From Zopfochytrium polystomum (lineage: Eukaryota; Chytridiomycota; Chytridiomycetes; Chytridiales; Chytridiaceae), in contig JAIVFJ010000067.1 in the NCBI GenBank assembly GCA_025765615.1, positions 62,001 to 126,000 of the forward strand: a stretch of 64,000 bases of DNA, in the 5' to 3' direction. The notes beneath the pieces are model-generated. The model worked only from the letters and a program-made list of their open reading frames with translations. It searched no databases and was not told the DNA's origin. A program made the position numbers and the translations under genes. Below, in pieces: positions 33,901 to 43,320 of this stretch (position 1 is the stretch's first letter; every line of letters starts with the position of its first letter).

Positions 33901-36900
33901 TTAGTACGTGTCGAACCGCCGCCCCTCCAGCGCGCGCCGCTCGAAGATCGTGCGCGCGTAGCTCGAGTACGCGCTGCCCACAAACCCGCTATCCGCGAGC
34001 ACGCACACCTCGGCGTCCACTAGCCCGGCCTCCACCGCGTCCAGCGGAAAGTACGCCGCCGCCTCCGCCATCACGTCCGACGCGTATACCACCCTCAACT
34101 GGCCGACGCCCGTCGCCACCGTCGCCATCGCCGCGTCCAGCGTCGCCCGCACCCCTCGCTCGTCGTTCGTCGCAACGTACACCGCCGTCGCCGTCCCCGC
34201 AGCAATTCCGTCGTCCTCATCACCACCCTCATCCCCATCCCCGTCCTCACCCTCCTCATTCGCGACGCCGGCGGGTGCGGCCAAAGCCATCCGCGCGACC
34301 GCCGCCGCAACGTCCGCGTCCGAAGGGTAGCACATGCGCCGCAGCCGCGCGTCGCCAATGCGCCGGCACTTGTTCCAGTAGTCCCCGCGCCGCACGTGCG
34401 CCGCCACGAACCTCGCGCTTTGCCGCCGCCGCCGTCGTCGCCGCCGCATTCCCCTCTCAGCCGCTCCGTCGTCCTCGTCCTCCGCCCCCCCCCCCTCCGC
34501 CTCAGTCTCCTCCCCCGCGCGCCGCCGTACCGCCGCCGCGACCGCCGCCGCCGCCCGCTGCACCCGCGCCCGCGGCCGCACGGCGTCGACGCTCGCGCGG
34601 TACACCGGGTGCGCCATGTAATCGACGTACTCGGTCAGCGGGTACGGCTGCGTCCGCCCGAACCCGTACAGCCAGAACGCCGCACCGAGCGCCAGGGTCG
34701 GCCGCGCGCCGCCCGCCCGCTGCTGCTGCTGCCGCCGCTCCGCCTCGCCCCCGCCGCCGCCATCGTTCTCGCCGCCCCACAGCCCGCGCACCGCCGCGTC
34801 CGTCAGCTGCGCCAGCCGCTGCGGCTGCTGCTGCTCCTCTGCAACCTTTCCGGCGCCGCCGCTCCCGTCCCGCCGCCGCGCCACCGGCAGCCCCAGCACG
34901 CCGCCATAGTACGCGGCCAGCTGCGCGCGCGACGTGGCGCGCGCGACAGGGTTGAACACGGGCGCGTCGAGCCGCGCCGGCCACCACCGCGGGACTCGCA
35001 GAGGCAGCAGACTCGCAGCCTCAAAAGCCTTGTCGTCGTCGCCGTCGCCGCCACCGTCGCCGTCCTCGGCCACCACCATCGGCACGCGGCCGAGCAGCGT
35101 CATGCCGACAAACGCGTCGAACGTGACCGCCGCGCACGGCAGCCGCGCGACCGCGCGGTCCACGTCAAAGTACCGCTCAAAGTCGGCCCACCCGAACGCG
35201 TCGACGTCAAAACTGAAATCCCAATCTGCCGCCACCGTCGACCCCTCGCTGCCGTCGCCGTCGCGACGGAACCCGATTTTGGGCAGCACGAGCGTGCGGC
35301 CGAGCAGCCGCGCCGCCGCGCAGCAGGCGCGCAGCGCGATCAACTGGTTGTTGAGCTGCTCCCACGGCATGAACAGCAGGAACCGAGGCGGCGCGCGGGT
35401 GGCCGGAGCGGCGGCGCCGTCGTCGTCGTCGTACCCGTCCAGGGCATCGTTCAGCAGCGACGGAAGCCGCGGCGGCGGCGGCGGCGGCACGGGTCGCCGG
35501 TGCGCGAGCTGCAGCACCAGCGACGCCAGAGCGCGCACGTTGACGTCGCCGCCGTCACCCCCGCTGTCACGGCCGTCCCCCGCGTCCCACACGACGTATC
35601 GCACGCCCGCAGCGCGCAGCAGCCGCCGCCGCAGCGCCACCCCCACGCCGCTTCCTCCGTCACCGCCGCCCCTTGCAGCAGCAGGGGCGAGGACCACCTC
35701 GACCAGCGGCGCGCCGACGCCGCGCGGGTGCGCGGCCCACGCCGCGCCGAGGCGGTCCGCGCAGCTCGGGTCAAAGCACACGGGGACGTCGCACGTCTGC
35801 CCGCCGCCGCCGCCCGCGGTCGCGGAGCCGTAGTCGTAGTCTACCCCGTCGACGGTCGTGGTCGGCAGGCCCGCGCGGTGCAGCGCGGCGGCGACGGCGT
35901 CCAGGTTGCGCGGCAGGGCCGTGGCGGCGGCGGCGGCGGCGTCGGGACGGACGAAACAGACCGACCGCGGTACGCTCGGGTCGTCGTCGCCGTCGTCGTC
36001 TTCCCGCGAAAATCGGTGCAACGTCGGCGGTGCCGCAGCCGCCAGCCCGTCGCCCCCGCCGCCGCCACCTCCGCCGCCGCCAACCGTCGCCGCGGCCCGC
36101 AGCCGCGTGGCCAGCCGCCACACCTCGGCGTCGTTTCCCGCGCCGTCTAGCCCGCGCGTCCCGACGACCACGCGCTCAAACACGGCGGGTGCGTCCGCGT
36201 CCAGCACGCGCAACGGCGACCCCGCCGGCTCGGGACCCGTCCCCAGCGCCGCCCGGCCCAGGACCTCTTCCGCGAACTTGAGCTCCGCCGCCGCCGATGC
36301 CGCCCCGGCGACGTCGTCGTCATCATTGTCAACCCGCTGCCGTGGGACGAGCACGGGCACAGGCGCCGCCGCACCCGCTCCGCCGCCGCCGCCGCCGTAA
36401 GCTTCGGCCTCGGCGATCCTCGCCATGGCCGCGACCGTCCACGATAAGAACGTCGACGGGCCCGCTGCCCCCGCATCCAGCCCCCGCGGCCCGCCGTGCA
36501 GCGACACCGTGCCGCCAAACCGCACAGCGCCGGCCCCGCTGTCGCCGCTCATCTTAGCCCGCGCCCCAGCCGCCGCAGCAGCAGCAGCCGACAACGTCCC
36601 GTCCAGCCACCCCAGCCTCGGCACAACGTTGTAGTGCACCAGGACCACCACGTCGTCGCGCCACTCTGCCGCCGCCGCCGTCGACGACGACTCGCCGTCT
36701 TCGACATCCCCGTCTGCGTCGCCGGCGGTCGTGGCGACGGCGACGCGGCGCGTGACGGGTAGACCGTCGCCGTCATCGTCGGCGTCGATCACGAAAGCGT
36801 GGAGCACCAGCAGGGCGCCGGGAGGGCTCTGGGCGTCGGCGCGCGGGTCGTAGTAGACGTTGCGGAGGTCGCAGCGCGTTGCGACGGTGGTTCTCTTCGC

Positions 36901-37761
36901 CGCCGTCGTCGTCGTCGACGTCGTCCTTTTCGACGGCTCGCGCCGCGGCTGCGCAGGGGAAGGTACCGCAGAGCAGTTGACGGACGACGCCCACCACGGC
37001 GCGGGCAGCCCGCGAGTCCGGCGGCGGTTTTGGGGCGGACGGCGCATCGGCGTGCCGACCAGCGTCCACTCGCGGCCCACGACGGCGGGGGCGTCTACTG
37101 CTGCTGCTGCTGCTGGTGCGGCGGCGGCGGCGGCGGCGTCTGCTGCATCTTTCACCGTCGCGTGCGAGCCGTCGGCGTCGGAGGACGGCGGCGGCGGCTG
37201 AGCGCGGAGGAACCAGCGCCAGGCGGGCCAGGACGGGTGGGCGACGGCGTGGAGGACCAGGAAGGTGAGGGCGAGGAGGGGTACGGCTCTTGCTGCGGCG
37301 TGGGCACGGCGGGTGGCGGTCGGGGTGAAGGCGGTCGGGGCAAGGAGGAGAGCGGCGCGCTTGCCCTTGCCGGTGGCGACGCGGCCGCAGAACAGGAAGG
37401 CGAGCAGGGCGCGGGGGAGATACGACGAGCACCACCACCACCAGCGACCCCACCAACCGCAGCAGCAGAAGCAGCAGCAGCGGTGGCTGCGGCGGAGGCG
37501 GCGGTGGAGTACGTGCGGCGATGGCGCGAGCGTGATGGATTGGCGGCGCGGCCAGGGCCACTCGCCAGGGGGCTTGTTCGACGTTGGCGTTATCGTCGTA
37601 GTTTTCTTCGACGCCGTCGCCTCTCCATCAAAGTCGATGATCGTTGTCGTCGATGTTGTCGAAGGCATCGTCGTTGTGTCCGTCATTATATTGGGTGGTG
37701 CCCTCCCAATGATAACAATGGAATTGTCTAGCGGGCTTCGGGAGGATGAAAATTTTGACAT
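33901..37761 (-). CDS. O-fucosyltransferase-like type II membrane protein, very GC-rich
   Basis: A single uninterrupted frame of 1,286 residues starts at the ATG at 37761 (MSKFSSS). Longer starts in the same frame would overlap the divergent ICMT gene. A hydrophobic segment (AVPLLALTFLVLHAVA) near residue 155 suggests a signal anchor, so a Golgi or ER lumenal enzyme. The C-terminal third carries the three signatures of GDP-fucose protein O-fucosyltransferases. These are LLFMPWEQLNNQLIALRAC followed by LGRTLVLPKIGF; FVAAHVRRGDYWNKC (the HxRRGD-type GDP-fucose site); and LADSGFVGSAYSSYARTIFE. The long middle region is Ala/Gly/Asp-rich with many homopolymer runs and may hide a degenerate N-terminal Rossmann half. 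A Cys/Trp-rich run (residues ~115-140) is translated from a triplet repeat. The acceptor protein and linkage cannot be read from sequence. Confidence 0.75.
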   Translation of the reverse strand: MSKFSSSRSPLDNSIVIIGRAPPNIMTDTTTMPSTTSTTTIIDFDGEATASKKTTTITPTSNKPPGEWPWPRRQSITLAPSPHVLHRRLRRSHRCCCFCCCGWWGRWWWWCSSYLPRALLAFLFCGRVATGKGKRAALLLAPTAFTPTATRRAHAAARAVPLLALTFLVLHAVAHPSWPAWRWFLRAQPPPPSSDADGSHATVKDAADAAAAAAAPAAAAAVDAPAVVGREWTLVGTPMRRPPQNRRRTRGLPAPWWASSVNCSAVPSPAQPRREPSKRTTSTTTTAAKRTTVATRCDLRNVYYDPRADAQSPPGALLVLHAFVIDADDDGDGLPVTRRVAVATTAGDADGDVEDGESSSTAAAAEWRDDVVVLVHYNVVPRLGWLDGTLSAAAAAAAGARAKMSGDSGAGAVRFGGTVSLHGGPRGLDAGAAGPSTFLSWTVAAMARIAEAEAYGGGGGGAGAAAPVPVLVPRQRVDNDDDDVAGAASAAAELKFAEEVLGRAALGTGPEPAGSPLRVLDADAPAVFERVVVGTRGLDGAGNDAEVWRLATRLRAAATVGGGGGGGGGGDGLAAAAPPTLHRFSREDDDGDDDPSVPRSVCFVRPDAAAAAATALPRNLDAVAAALHRAGLPTTTVDGVDYDYGSATAGGGGGQTCDVPVCFDPSCADRLGAAWAAHPRGVGAPLVEVVLAPAAARGGGDGGSGVGVALRRRLLRAAGVRYVVWDAGDGRDSGGDGGDVNVRALASLVLQLAHRRPVPPPPPPRLPSLLNDALDGYDDDDGAAAPATRAPPRFLLFMPWEQLNNQLIALRACCAAARLLGRTLVLPKIGFRRDGDGSEGSTVAADWDFSFDVDAFGWADFERYFDVDRAVARLPCAAVTFDAFVGMTLLGRVPMVVAEDGDGGGDGDDDKAFEAASLLPLRVPRWWPARLDAPVFNPVARATSRAQLAAYYGGVLGLPVARRRDGSGGAGKVAEEQQQPQRLAQLTDAAVRGLWGGENDGGGGGEAERRQQQQRAGGARPTLALGAAFWLYGFGRTQPYPLTEYVDYMAHPVYRASVDAVRPRARVQRAAAAVAAAVRRRAGEETEAEGGGAEDEDDGAAERGMRRRRRRRRQSARFVAAHVRRGDYWNKCRRIGDARLRRMCYPSDADVAAAVARMALAAPAGVANEEGEDGDGDEGGDEDDGIAAGTATAVYVATNDERGVRATLDAAMATVATGVGQLRVVYASDVMAEAAAYFPLDAVEAGLVDAEVCVLADSGFVGSAYSSYARTIFERRALEGRRFDTY

Positions 37762-37838
37762 GGCGTGAAATGGAAATTCGAACAAAAAATTTAAATTCAC
37801 CTCCTGTGTGTCGATCGCACTAACCGCAGCCCCCGACA
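37762..37838. promoter_or_regulatory. 77-bp divergent intergenic region
   Basis: Only 77 bp separate the ATG of the fucosyltransferase-like gene (minus) from the ATG of ICMT (plus). If both starts are right, the two genes share one compact bidirectional promoter with very short 5' UTRs. No TATA-like box was noticed. Confidence 0.4.
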
Positions 37839-39325
37839 ATGTCGTTCGATCAAGGCGGCGGCGCCTCGGTGGCGGCAGGAGCGCTGCATCCGCCGTCGCC
37901 GCATCCACACTCGTCGTCGTCGTCCTCGTCCTCCTCGTTCTCTGTCGTCGCGGGCACAACATCATTGTCATCGTCGTCGCCGTCATCACCATCGTCATCA
38001 GCATCACCATCATCGTCTTCGTCCTCTCTTGCTTCCCGGCTCTTGCGTGTAGCGACCGCGGGCGGGCTGACTGACGCGTCGCAGCTGCCCGTGTTCCAGG
38101 GGGCGCACACGCACGCCAACGTGGCGGCGCACTCGTTCCTGCTCGGAGTCGGGGTCGGGGGCGGGGTCGGGTGGGCGGTGGGAGTGCGCGGTTCGCGCGG
38201 GCTCGGGTGCTTTGCGGCGCTGCTTTCCGGGTTCCACTTTCTCGAGTACTTTTCGACGGCGGCGTTCCACAAGGACGTGACCATGAGCGGTGCGTGCGTG
38301 CGTGTGCTATAGTGTGTGCGTGCGTGTTGTTGTTTTCACTATGTGCAACTAACTAACTGAAACAATTAATCAATCAATCTACACAAACAATCAACAAAAA
38401 CAAAAACAAAAACAAAAATCAAACAAAATCAAACAAAGCGTTCCTGATCAACCACAGCTGGCAGTACCACGCGGCCATGGCGTTTGGCGCGGCCGAGTAC
38501 CTGCTCGAGCTGTGGCTGTTTCCCGCCATGAAGCGATTCACGTGGCTCAACGTGACGGGTATTTGTTTGTTTGTTTGTTTGTTGATGTTTATGGGATATT
38601 TTTGTTTTGTGTTGTTTTTTGGGTTTTTGTGAGGTGGTGGTCGTTGTTAACCAGACAAGAACTCACTCACAACACACACACCCACCCAAATCAAAATCAA
38701 ATCAAATCAAGGCGTAGGCCTCGTGCTCGCGTGCCAGTGGCTGCGCACGACCGCCATGCTGACCGCCGGCCGCAACTTCACCCACCTCGTCGCGTACCAC
38801 AAGCGGCCGTCGCACAGGCTCGTCACGGTGGGCGTCTACAGGTTGGTGGAATTTTTGTTTTGTTTTTTTTTTTTTTTTTTTTTTTTTGGTTTTTGGTTTT
38901 TTTTTTGTTTGCATTTGTTTATTTATTCGACATTTTGTGTGTTTGGGTGTTAGTTTGGTTGCTTCTTTTTCTTTCTCTCGCGGTCTTTTTTGTGTTCTCA
39001 CGCATCAACACACACACCCAAACCAACACATGCTCACACACACTCACACACACACACACAACACAGCGTCTTCCGCCACCCGTCCTACACCGCCTTCTTC
39101 TACTGGGCGCTCCTGCTGCAAGGGCTCGTGCTCGCAAACCCCGTCGCGAGCGTCGGTTACGCCGTCGCCCTGCAGCGCTTCTTTGCCGCCCGCGTGCCCG
39201 ACGAGGAGGACTGCCTCGTCGACTTTTTCGGCAGAGACTACGTCGCGTACAGGAAGCGGACCCTCTTGCTGATCCCGTTCGTGCCGTCGTCGGGCGGCGA
39301 CAGTGGCGGCGGAGAGGGAAGGTAG
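37839..39325 (+). CDS. STE14: Protein-S-isoprenylcysteine O-methyltransferase (ICMT / Ste14)
   Basis: ICMT methylates the C-terminal prenylcysteine of CaaX proteins (Ras, a-factor-type pheromones, lamins) at the ER membrane using S-adenosylmethionine. Four exons (37839-38289, 38439-38558, 38712-38841, 39067-39325) join in phase to 319 residues. After a Ser/Pro-rich N-terminus of ~65 residues, several hydrophobic segments follow (HANVAAHSFLLGVGVGGGVG, AMAFGAAEYLLELWLFP). The catalytic C-terminal signature comes next: HLVAYHKRPSHRLVTVGVYS joined by an intron to VFRHPSYTAFFYWALLLQG, then EEDCLVDFFGRDYVAYRKRT. RHPxY and the following Glu/Tyr positions form the SAM- and substrate-binding core. The introns are almost pure simple sequence: CAAAA-type repeats, a poly-T run near 38,865-38,887, and (CA)n. 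Confidence 0.92.
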
Positions 39326-39517
39326 GCTAAGGGGAAGGAAAGGGGTACGGTGCGTTAGACAGGAACGACAGGAGGGGGAGAAAGCGCGAAACACGCGATA
39401 GAACAGTGAAATGGGCGAGTGAATAAATGAGAAATTATTGATAGTGAGCGTGAATTGAAAAAATTAATGAAACAAGCAAAATTGAAAGTGTGCTACGGTG
39501 TGCTACATGTGAGTGTT

Positions 39518-39553
<36 letters not shown>

Positions 39554-39713
39554 TGTGTGTGTGTTTATTATATGATGGCCCCCTCTTTCCGTCATTGCCC
39601 AAGCACCCCCCCAAGAGAAGGAAAGAAAACAGAGAAAACAGAAAAAGGAAAGTAAAACAGGTCAGTCGCTTAAGTCGGTCGGCCCAGTCCGTCTCAGCCT
39701 CAGTCAGTCAGTC
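39326..39713. other. Convergent intergenic region with (GT)n
   Basis: It lies between the ICMT stop and the Pelota stop. A (GT)n microsatellite spans about 39,521-39,562. No gene is supported. Confidence 0.6.
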
Positions 39714-40086
39714 TCAGGCCGCCGCCGCCGCGTCCTCCTCCTCGAGGTCCTCCAACCTGAGATAAACAGGAGAGAGAAAGATTAAAAGCGTGAGAAAGAT
39801 AATAGACTCAACCAAACGCACACACACACACACACACACACACACTCTCTCTCTCTCTCTCTCTCACTCTCACACTCACACACACACACACACACAGCGA
39901 CACACAGACACTCACTCTGGCAGCGCAAAGTTCAGGATGGCCGCAATGCCCGTCAGCTGGTTCAGCTGCTCGCCGGAGTTGTGCATCGACGAAAAGATGA
40001 GCACCGTGCCGCCCTGCGCCCGGACCTGCTCGATAAGCGCAATGTACTGCCGCCGCTTGGCCACGTCCGCAGCCCTGTTATTCGTT

Positions 40087-40125
<39 letters not shown>

Positions 40126-41432
40126 GTGTTGTTGTGGTTGCGTTGTCAGCACGACCAAGCATCAAACTCTCCTCCTCTCACCGAAACAGCTCGTCCGACA
40201 CTAAGCACGTCTCGACCGCCGCGCGCTCCGCCGCCGCCGCAACGTGCCGGAACCCGTAAAACGCCTTTGCCGGGTCCTGCGCGAGCGTCGCGTAGAACCG
40301 CGACAGCTGCTGGACCTCTTGCGCAAACTTGGTCTCGGCCAGCCGCGACTGGATCGTCGGGTCCGCCAGCGCCTCCGCCAGCGCGTGCTTTTGCCCCGAC
40401 GAGCAGTGCACCAGCAAAAACTTTGGCAGCGCCTGCTGCATTGCACGGTTGTCGGTGCGGACGGCCGTCGCCTTGACGTATTCCAGAAGCTGCTCCTGTA
40501 GATGTGTGTTAGTGTGAGTGTGAGAAATCAAATATCAAATCAAGCCAAAAACCTTGTAGAACCCGGGGCTGGCCACAATCACCACCTTGACCACGTCAAA
40601 GTTCACGTGCTTCAGGATGGCCTGGTACACGTGGTCCAGGTACTTTGCGACGGCCTTTTCGTGGTGCGAGCTGCCCTTGCGCTTGCGCGGCACGTTGACC
40701 TCGATGCGCTGCCGCACAATCGTCATGTTGGTCGTGACCAGGCACAGGTTCGCCAGCCCTTCCTCCATCACGATCGCCGCAATGTCCGCCCGCGCCCCCA
40801 CGTCGCACGCGCTCGTCACCCGCTCCAGCGCCACCGTGTCCCACTCCTCCTTGGTCAGCGTGAACGGCCGGTTCAGCTCCAGGTCGATTGTGTGGTACCC
40901 GCCCATCTGTGTGCGTGTGTGTGTGTGTGTGTTTTTTTTATGTTTTTTTTTTCCCCCCAAAGTAGTGGAGCGCGAAAAGGGCGATGAAGCGACAACCATA
41001 TGAACCACAGCCGCGCAAAGCACTCGAGTTTGTGTTCCCGTTGTTTGTTACCTTGACGTACTTGTTCTCCTCGGCATTGCGGCCGTTGATTCGCAGCATG
41101 CACCCCTGCGCATCAAACTCGACCGACTCGACCGCGATCGTGAGCGTGATGCGGACAGACGTCTTGTCGGTGGATCCCGTTGACGACTGCGTCACGACCC
41201 GCCTAGCGTGCGTGCGTGCGGTGTGTGTAGGCGTGTGTGTGTGCGTGTGTGTGTTAGCACATGTGTTGCTCTCGTGTGTTTGTGTGCTCGTCGTTCACCT
41301 GAGGGTGGTGCTGCGCAGCAGATCGCCCTTTGCGATCAGGTTGTAGGCGTGCCACATGTCCTCGGCCTCCTCGGCGACGAGGCCGATGCTGCCCGAGCGA
41401 TCCTTTTCGAGATGGCGCGAGGTCTGCCGCAT
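39714..41432 (-). CDS. PELO: Pelota / Dom34 ribosome-rescue factor
   Basis: Pelota acts with Hbs1 to split stalled ribosomes in no-go and non-stop decay. The reading starts at the ATG at 41432 ([19 protein letters not shown]), then [20 protein letters not shown] and RSTTLR, the family's N-terminal Sm-like domain, including the segment that inserts into the A site. The eRF1-like middle and C-terminal domains follow: [79 protein letters not shown] and [14 protein letters not shown]. The gene ends in LEEEDAAAA, an acidic end usual for the family. Lacking a GGQ motif, it is Pelota rather than eRF1. Five exons are separated by introns made largely of (CA)n, (GT)n, (TC)n and a 37-base poly-T run (40,088-40,124). 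Confidence 0.95.
40088..40124. repeat. Poly-T run in a Pelota intron
   Basis: About 37 consecutive T (poly-A in the sense of the minus-strand transcript) lie in the intron between the exons ending VSDELFR and starting AADVAKRRQ. Being A-rich in the transcript, it is not a normal polypyrimidine tract. Confidence 0.95.
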
Positions 41433-41729
41433 TGGACGTTTGTTGCTTGCGTGAGTGCGAGTGCGTGCGTGTGCGTGTGCGTGCGTGTGTGCGTGGTGTA
41501 CGCGCCCCGTTTGAGTTCGTTGGTCGGCGCCGTTCGTCGAGGGCGTTGTGCGGAGATGGCGGCGAGGGTGGTGGCAGAGATCGGGAGAGGATGATCGCCT
41601 TTGCTTCTTTCTGATTTTCTTTCTCTCCCCCTTTCTCTCGTTTACCCTTCTTCCTCAAAGCACCTCCCTCTACTGACCCCGACTGACTGACTCATCATCC
41701 TTCATACATACGTCAATAGCAAATATTAC

Positions 41730-42803
41730 ATGATGGCAGCGCCGCCGCCGCCACCACCACCGCCAACGGCCGCCGCCATCCGCAAGCTCCACGCTGACGC
41801 AGACGCCGCCGCCGCAACCGTCTCCGCAACAGCCGCAACCGCCGACAACCCCCTCGTCGCCGCCGCCGCCGCCGTCGTCGTCGCGCTCTTCGACGCCGCC
41901 TCAACAACACCAACAACCCTCTGCTGCGTCGTCCCCACCTCCGCCCTCCTCGCCGCCGTCGCCCGCGCCATCACCCCCTCCCTCCCGCCGCTCTCGCCGC
42001 CGCCGCCCCCAAACACCCACAACCACCACCCCAACAGCGGCCAAAACCGCACCCACGCCCCTCGCGTCGTCCTGTCGATCGGGTCGGGCACCGGCCTGCT
42101 CGAGTGGCTGCTGCAGCACCACCCCTATCTCGCCGCCTCCGGCGCCGTCCTCGTCGGCGTCGACGCCCACCCGACCAACGCGTTCATGCCGCCCGCCCGC
42201 TTCTTTTCCCCGCCGCGCGCGTTTCGCGACGCACCGGCGAGCCGCGTGTTGTCCGGCGTCGAAACCAACAATAAAGACGACCTGCCGCCGCCGCCGCCGC
42301 GAACCCCCCTCCTCCCGCTGCTGCGCGACTCGGTCGACACGCTGTTTGCGTCGTACCTGCGCCGCCCGAGCCTGCTGCTCGATTACCTCGCGCTGTGCCC
42401 GCGCGCAACGCGCATCGTGCTCCTTGGCCCGCGCACAGAGGACCCGATGATGGTGATGCGTGATTGTGATCGCGACGACGGCCGCGGCGACTCGGCGGCG
42501 GCGGCGGCGGCGGAGGTCCGCGCTCGCGTCGAGGGAGACTTGGGGTTCCGCCGCGTGCGCTTGCTGCACGGGGAGACAAGGAGGACGAGGAAGATTCGAC
42601 TGGAGCGTGAGTGGGAGGAGGAGGTGGTTGAGGAGGAGGAGACGGACGACGATGACCTCGATAAAAAAGAAGAGGAAGACGACGAGTTGAAGGACAAGAA
42701 CGTTGTTCATTTTCGCGAGGACGAGGCGGCGTTGAAACCGTGGGACATGCTGCAGGTGTGGTCCCGCACCCTGCCTGAGCCACACAAAGCGCAAGCTAGC
42801 TAG
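41730..42803 (+). CDS. Intronless SAM-methyltransferase-like protein
   Basis: A single frame of 357 residues starts at a double ATG (41730/41733). The N-terminus is Pro/Ala-rich. Near residue 110 there is a class-I methyltransferase motif I (RVVLSIGSGTGLLEWLLQHH) followed by an acidic motif II position (AVLVGVDAHP). Downstream, LLRDSVDTLFASYLRRPSLL and ATRIVLLGPRT fit the later strands. A Glu/Asp-rich segment (near residues 290-325) precedes a conserved-looking end, ALKPWDMLQVWSRTL. Substrate is unknown; small-molecule and protein methyltransferases are equally possible. It is divergent from Pelota, with 297 bp between start codons, and unlike its neighbours has no intron. Confidence 0.65.
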   Translation: MMAAPPPPPPPPTAAAIRKLHADADAAAATVSATAATADNPLVAAAAAVVVALFDAASTTPTTLCCVVPTSALLAAVARAITPSLPPLSPPPPPNTHNHHPNSGQNRTHAPRVVLSIGSGTGLLEWLLQHHPYLAASGAVLVGVDAHPTNAFMPPARFFSPPRAFRDAPASRVLSGVETNNKDDLPPPPPRTPLLPLLRDSVDTLFASYLRRPSLLLDYLALCPRATRIVLLGPRTEDPMMVMRDCDRDDGRGDSAAAAAAEVRARVEGDLGFRRVRLLHGETRRTRKIRLEREWEEEVVEEEETDDDDLDKKEEEDDELKDKNVVHFREDEAALKPWDMLQVWSRTLPEPHKAQAS

Positions 42804-42864
42804 CTGTTTACTCCGCCCTTATTTATTCTTTTATTTGTCGTCCGTTAGTTCTCAAACACCAAAG

Positions 42865-43288
42865 TCAGCCGTCCGCACCCTGCTGCAGCAGCTTCTTCTT
42901 CTTGCTGCTGCGCAACCGCGGCAGCGGCTCGACCGCCGCCACCGCCGCCTCCCCGTCTGCGCTCGCCCCGCCGGCCCGCTGGCTTTCGGCCTCCCTTTCC
43001 GCAACGACGCAGAACAGGCAGCTGTTCACATCGGTTAGCTTACCATACACGAAGAACAAAGAAAAGAGATAATAAAAAAATTAACAAAAAGACAAAAAAA
43101 AAACATACATCCACGAGTAACCCCTCGGCATGGCCGCGGTCAGCGGCGGGTTCAGGCACCCCCAGTGGAACAGCCGCGCGCATTTCGCGCACCGGACAAA
43201 GTTCAAGTCCTGCTGCGCGGCCGCCGGCGCTTTCGCTTGGACCACAGCGTCCCGCTGCTCCCGCTCGGGCTGATCCTGCGGCCGCTGA

Positions 43289-43320
<32 letters not shown>

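Noticed and set aside
34396..36150. Long plus-strand open frame of 584 codons
   Set aside because: It is antisense to the catalytic region of the fucosyltransferase-like gene, is Arg/Pro/His-rich, has no motif, and is expected from the high GC content.
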